Shown here: positions 60,271 through 64,000 of the stretch, piece by piece | Layout: the number at the start of each line of letters is the position of its first letter | How positions within the stretch are numbered: the first letter of the stretch is position 1 | From: Paenibacillus sp. FSL H3-0469 | GTDB taxonomy: Bacteria > Bacillota > Bacilli > Paenibacillales > Paenibacillaceae | Direction: 5' to 3' | Assembly (NCBI RefSeq): GCF_038051945.1 | Contig: NZ_CP150302.1 | Coordinates: forward strand, 5,580,001 to 5,644,000 | Length of the DNA stretch: 64,000 nucleotides | The notes under the pieces: generated by a model | What the model was told of the DNA's origin: nothing | The model's input: only the letters and a program-made list of their open reading frames with translations | Database searches by the model: none | Made by a program: the position numbers and the translations under genes

Positions 60271-61895
60271 AAGAGGGTGAATTTGTCGTGCTCTGCGGCC
60301 CGTCCGGCAGCGGCAAAACCACCCTGCTGCGCCATCTGAAGCGGGAGCTCGCCCCGGTAGGTTCAACCAGCGGAACCTTGACCTACAAAGGGCAGCCTCT
60401 GTCCGGGCTTCCGGCAGCGGTGGCTGCCGGGGAGATCGGGATGGTCTTCCAGAACCCGGATGCACAGATCGTGATGGATACAGTCTGGCATGAGCTGGCC
60501 TTCTCCATGGAGAATCTGGGGCTGCCGCCTGCTGTCATGCGGACCCGGCTGGCAGAGATCTGCGGTTTGTTCGGGCTGGAGCCGCTGCTCTACCGTCCGG
60601 TACATGAGCTGTCAGGCGGACAAAAGCAGCTCATGAACCTGGCCTCAGTACTGCTGCTTCAGCCCAAGGTGCTCCTGCTGGATGAGCCTACCTCTCAGCT
60701 TGATCCTGTTGCTGCGCGGGAATTCATTATGGCGCTGCAGCGGCTGAACGAGGAAATGGCGGTCACGGTGATCATCAGCGAGCACAGGCTGGAGGAGGTG
60801 CTGCCGCTGGCGGATCGTGTGCTGATGCTGGAAGACGGTAAGCTGCTGGCTGATGCCGCTCCCCGCCTGTTCGCTTGTCAGACCGGCAGCGGGGCCTTGA
60901 CTTCGGCTGAGCGTTACCTGCCAGCCGCCTCACGCCTGTACTTGTCACTCGCTCCGGAAGCGGATTCGGCTGCGCCGGAGAATATTCCGCTGACCGTGCG
61001 CGAGGGCAGACGCTGGCTGCATACCTTGAAGGCTGGAACGGATGCTGGTACAGGCGCTGAGCTGGTTAATAACTTGAATGGGCCTTCAGCATCCATGAAG
61101 TCCTCCTCCGAGGGGTTCCAGGCTGCCGGGGCGGAGTCTCTGCTCACCTGCCGCGAAGTAACCTTCCGGTATGAGAAGGAGGGCCGGGAGGTCCTGAGGA
61201 AGCTCTCGCTGACACTTAAGCAGGGGGAGCTCCTGGCAGTCATGGGCGGGAACGGCGCAGGCAAGTCCACCCTGCTGCATGTGCTGAACGGGCTGATGAA
61301 GCCGCAGCGCGGCAAGATAGAGCTGGCCAAGGGCAAGACTACCGGCCTGCTGGCGCAGAATCCCCTGCTCTATTTCAGTTATGATACAGTGGCTGAGGAG
61401 CTGCAGCATATGGGCAGCTACGCCGGGTTATCCCCCGAGGCAGCAGCAAGCCGGATTGAGGCTTTGCTCGAAGTGTTTCAGCTCCGGGAGGTGCTGCAGA
61501 GCCATCCGCATGATCTCAGCGGCGGGCAGCAGCAGCAGACCGCGCTTGCCATGATGCTGCTCATGAAACCGGATATTCTGCTGCTGGATGAGCCGACCAA
61601 GGGGCTTGATCCGGCCGCTAAAGACAGGCTGGCCGCCCTGCTTCAGCAATTGCGCGGGCAGGGGATCAGTATTCTTATCGTAACGCATGATGTAGAGTTC
61701 GCGGCTAAGCATGCTACGCGCTGCGCGCTCCTGTTCGATGGGGGAATTACGGCGGAGGGCACACCGGCTGAGTTCTTCAGCAGTAATTACTTCTATACCA
61801 CGGCAGTCAACCGGATGGTGCGGGACTGGCTGCCACAGGCATTGACAATAGAGGATGTGATTCACACATGGCCCGCTTCCGCATACCGCTGCTAA
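60186..61895 (+). CDS. ECF transporter double ATPase (CbrU-like)
   Basis: A 569-aa protein made of two ABC ATPase domains in one chain. Domain 1 has Walker A GPSGSGKTT (about residue 38), signature LSGGQKQL and Walker B VLLLDEPTSQLD with IISEHRLEE. Domain 2 has GGNGAGKST (about 355), LSGGQQQQ, ILLLDEPTKGLD and IVTHDVEFA. This equals EcfA and EcfA' fused. ATG 60186 (AAGGAG 8 nt upstream) lies inside the T gene, and the stop lies inside the S gene, so the three are coupled. It powers the transporter together with T and S. Confidence 0.93.
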   Translation: MEILKAQQLSFRYPEEDKDTLHELSFVIEEGEFVVLCGPSGSGKTTLLRHLKRELAPVGSTSGTLTYKGQPLSGLPAAVAAGEIGMVFQNPDAQIVMDTVWHELAFSMENLGLPPAVMRTRLAEICGLFGLEPLLYRPVHELSGGQKQLMNLASVLLLQPKVLLLDEPTSQLDPVAAREFIMALQRLNEEMAVTVIISEHRLEEVLPLADRVLMLEDGKLLADAAPRLFACQTGSGALTSAERYLPAASRLYLSLAPEADSAAPENIPLTVREGRRWLHTLKAGTDAGTGAELVNNLNGPSASMKSSSEGFQAAGAESLLTCREVTFRYEKEGREVLRKLSLTLKQGELLAVMGGNGAGKSTLLHVLNGLMKPQRGKIELAKGKTTGLLAQNPLLYFSYDTVAEELQHMGSYAGLSPEAAASRIEALLEVFQLREVLQSHPHDLSGGQQQQTALAMMLLMKPDILLLDEPTKGLDPAAKDRLAALLQQLRGQGISILIVTHDVEFAAKHATRCALLFDGGITAEGTPAEFFSSNYFYTTAVNRMVRDWLPQALTIEDVIHTWPASAYRC

Positions 61896-62566
61896 TCGCC
61901 CTGGGACTCTTCATCTCGGGTCTTGCGCTTACCGCAGCATTCACTGACCGGCATTATGTGCTGCTTAGCGTGGTGCTGCTGCTGGCCGCTCTCCTGCCGC
62001 TGTTCATCCGGCTGGAGCGCCGCCCGCTCCAGTCCCGTGAACTTGTGCTGCTGGCGGTGTTGTCCGCTATTGCTGCGGTCAGCCGGATTCCTTTTGCCGC
62101 ATTGCCGGGGGTAAAGCCTGTGTCGGCCGTTGTCATCCTCTCCGCTTATGTCTTCGGGGCAGAGGCGGGATTCGTCATCGGTGCAGTCGCCGCGCTGGTC
62201 TCGAATATTTACTTCGGGCAGGGTCCCTGGACACCATGGCAGATGTTTGCCTGGGGCATGACCGGACTTACAGCCGGGTGGCTGCGGAGGAGCTGGCTAT
62301 TGCGCAAGCGGGCCGGGCTGCTGGTGTTTGGCTTCATCTGGGGGTTCCTGTTCGGCTGGATTATGAATATCTGGGTCCTGCTCAGTCTGCCTGATGCCTT
62401 TAGCTGGCGGCTGGTTGCCGTTACGTTTGCCGCGAGCTTTTATTTCGATCTGGCCCATGCCTTGTCGAATGTATTCTTCTTAGCGGTGCTGGCCGGAGTC
62501 TGGACCAAGGTGCTGCAGAGATTCCGCAAGAAATATGGCTTGCTTCAAGAGCGAATGGAATTATAA
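61868..62566 (+). CDS. ECF transporter S component (CbrT-like, cobalamin)
   Basis: A 232-aa membrane protein with about six segments. The core SRIPFAALPGVKPVSAVVILSAYVFGAEAGF and SNIYFGQGPWTPWQMFAWGMTGLTAG is shared by the QueT/CbrT-type S components. CbrT was linked to vitamin B12 uptake through B12 riboswitches and later characterised (established knowledge). It overlaps the ATPase gene by 28 bp and ends the ECF gene group. Together with the riboswitch upstream, this makes cobalamin or a precursor the likely substrate. Confidence 0.85.
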   Translation: MARFRIPLLIALGLFISGLALTAAFTDRHYVLLSVVLLLAALLPLFIRLERRPLQSRELVLLAVLSAIAAVSRIPFAALPGVKPVSAVVILSAYVFGAEAGFVIGAVAALVSNIYFGQGPWTPWQMFAWGMTGLTAGWLRRSWLLRKRAGLLVFGFIWGFLFGWIMNIWVLLSLPDAFSWRLVAVTFAASFYFDLAHALSNVFFLAVLAGVWTKVLQRFRKKYGLLQERMEL

Positions 62567-62633
62567 TTAATAGATAGCGCTTTACTAAAACGATATTTTT
62601 CTTCTTTTTTCGACATTTTTTTTAGCAGGGCCA

Positions 62634-62661
62634 TCAACAATTCGATGTTATTCTCCGATAA
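62634..62661 (+). promoter_or_regulatory. Possible SigmaD-type promoter of the chemotaxis receptor gene
   Basis: TCCGATAA (62654-62661) resembles the SigmaD -10 box GCCGATAT, and TCAA (62634-62637) stands 16 bp upstream. The match is partial. The position, about 40 bp before a chemoreceptor gene, fits the usual SigmaD control of motility genes. Confidence 0.35.
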
Positions 62662-62702
62662 ATAAGGTTACAGCTAGATTCGAGAAGGCGGGATAACGGG
62701 AA

Positions 62703-64000
62703 ATGAGACATCTGAAGATTAAGCATAAAATGATTGTACTGATAGCGGTGGTTATCCTACTGCTGATCGGGATCGGAACCACAGGTATTCTGACGACAAC
62801 CAGAATGGCGGACAGGTCTGAAGAGACGTACAGGCAGAACCTGCAGCCGATTTATTTCGTAACGGAGATCCGCGGGAACAACCGGGCCATTGAGTCTTTT
62901 CTGCTGGAGGATCTGATTACCACGGATGACGCCAAGAAGCAGGAGCTGAAGGCGAGAATTCAGGAGAACATCCAGACGAACAATGAGCTGATGGCCGAAC
63001 TGAGGAAGATTGAATTTAACAATGAGAAGATTGCTGCTTATGTGAACGAATATACCCTGCTGCTGCCGGACTACCGCTCACAGCGTGATAATATTATCCA
63101 CCTGGCCGAAAACGATCTTAACGACGAAGGATATCAGGTGTTCACGGGCCAGACCTTTAATGAGCTGCGTGACAAAATGGTCCGGCTGCTTGAAGAGACA
63201 GCGACGTTATTCATTCAGGATGCGTCTGCCCATAATACGCGTACGGCTGACAGTGCCAAGAGCTCTGTTACGCTAAGCAGCGTTCTGATTGCACTGGCCT
63301 TGCTGCTCAGTATTGTCCTAAGTGTGATCATCACCAGATTGATTACAGGGCCGCTGAAGGAATTGCAGGGGCTGATGAAGCGGGCGGAAGAAGGAGATCT
63401 GACGGCCTCTGCCGCTTACCGGTCCAGGGATGAGATCGGCCAGATTAATACCTCGTTCAATACCATGCTGGACGGGTTGAAAAATATGATGCGCGGCGTC
63501 TCGGAGAGCGCCGAGATTCTCTCGGCCTCCTCCCAGCAGATGAGTGCCAGTGCCGACCAGACCGCACACGCCTCACAGGTTATCGCTGAGACGTCAGGCG
63601 AGATCGCAACCGGATTCGATGTGCAGGCGGAGAGCATTACCCGTACTACGCAGTCTGTGCGGACGATGTCCTATGAGATTGCCGAAGCCCGGCATAGCGG
63701 TAACGAAATGACCCGCCTGATGGAGCAGGCTGCCTCCTCCACGGAACGCGGTGTGTACGCAGTAGAACAGATTCTGGCCCAGATGCGGGAGATTGACTCC
63801 AGTGTCTCGGAGAGCCGGCAGATTGTCGGCAACCTTGGCAGCCTGTCTGAAGAGATTAACACCATTATTACAACCATTAATGAGATTGCGACCCAGACCA
63901 ATCTGTTGTCCCTGAATGCTTCCATTGAAGCCGCCCGGGCGGGAGAGCATGGCCGTGGCTTCGCTGTAGTAGCCGGTGAGATCCGCAAGCTGGCGGAGGC
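62703..64000 (+). CDS. Methyl-accepting chemotaxis protein (cut by window end)
   Basis: 432 residues are present, with no stop before the window ends. A membrane segment at residues 8-30 (HKMIVLIAVVILLLIGIGTTGIL) is followed by a four-helix-bundle-type extracellular region to about 185. A second segment follows (VTLSSVLIALALLLSIVLSVIITRL), then a HAMP domain (GPLKELQGLMKRAEEGDLT ... SRDEIGQINTSFNTML) and the start of the signalling domain. Near the edge the tip region IATQTNLLSLNASIEAARAGEHGRGFAVVAGEIRKLAE is recognisable. The ligand is unknown. It follows the ECF genes but has its own spacer of 136 bp. Confidence 0.93.
   Translation, partial: MRHLKIKHKMIVLIAVVILLLIGIGTTGILTTTRMADRSEETYRQNLQPIYFVTEIRGNNRAIESFLLEDLITTDDAKKQELKARIQENIQTNNELMAELRKIEFNNEKIAAYVNEYTLLLPDYRSQRDNIIHLAENDLNDEGYQVFTGQTFNELRDKMVRLLEETATLFIQDASAHNTRTADSAKSSVTLSSVLIALALLLSIVLSVIITRLITGPLKELQGLMKRAEEGDLTASAAYRSRDEIGQINTSFNTMLDGLKNMMRGVSESAEILSASSQQMSASADQTAHASQVIAETSGEIATGFDVQAESITRTTQSVRTMSYEIAEARHSGNEMTRLMEQAASSTERGVYAVEQILAQMREIDSSVSESRQIVGNLGSLSEEINTIITTINEIATQTNLLSLNASIEAARAGEHGRGFAVVAGEIRKLAE

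Overview
The window looks like a chromosomal segment of a Paenibacillus-type Gram-positive bacterium (Bacillota). The support is indirect: GC-rich coding sequence with strong AGGAGG-type ribosome sites, SLH cell-wall anchoring domains, YesN/YesM-type AraC regulators beside LplB/YtcP-type sugar ABC transporters with no ATPase gene of their own, a CcpA-like cre site, and no plasmid or phage hallmark genes. No rRNA or tRNA gene was recognised. The species cannot be read from the sequence.

Layout. 1-2.5 kb: end of a Gfo/Idh/MocA oxidoreductase, an ADP-ribosylglycohydrolase and a methyltransferase. 2.8-24.3 kb: a carbohydrate locus on the plus strand with a GH172/DUF2961 protein, an apiosidase-like DUF4038 hydrolase, a two-component system, two permeases plus a binding lipoprotein, two GH78-type rhamnosidases, a GH2 enzyme and an L-fucose/D-arabinose isomerase. 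It reads as one system for sensing, importing and dismantling a glycan with rhamnose and fucose- or D-arabinose-type sugars. 24.4-29.4 kb: two nucleotidyltransferase-fold proteins, an orphan dehydroquinate-synthase-like gene, an unrecognised gene and a DUF2294-like gene. 29.5-34.4 kb: a SsuABC-type importer with an isochorismatase-fold hydrolase and an MFS exporter.

35.3-54.8 kb: a large cluster built around a tubulin-like GTPase (1129 aa). It holds two von Willebrand A proteins, a zinc-ribbon P-loop GTPase, a 1069-aa membrane protein resembling GTPase-associated protein 1 (GAP1), a beta-rich partner, an unrecognised 808-aa protein, and a divergent arm of three envelope proteins, one only 50 aa and overlapping its neighbour. 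An IS3-family element sits between the two plus-strand halves, inside an array of 51-bp repeats.

55.4-62.6 kb: a cobalamin riboswitch precedes a secreted SLH-anchored protein whose architecture (alpha/alpha toroid plus DUF4430) parallels animal intrinsic factor/transcobalamin. A DUF4430 lipoprotein and a complete ECF transporter (T, fused double ATPase, CbrT-like S) follow. This looks like a surface-to-membrane vitamin B12 capture route. The window ends inside a methyl-accepting chemotaxis protein.

A feature running through the window is that at least six intergenic spacers carry short motifs spaced at 51 bp (50-53 bp), although the motifs differ between spacers. The three observations most worth following are the transcobalamin-like B12 system, the tubulin-like/vWA/GTPase cluster and the 51-bp-phased repeats.
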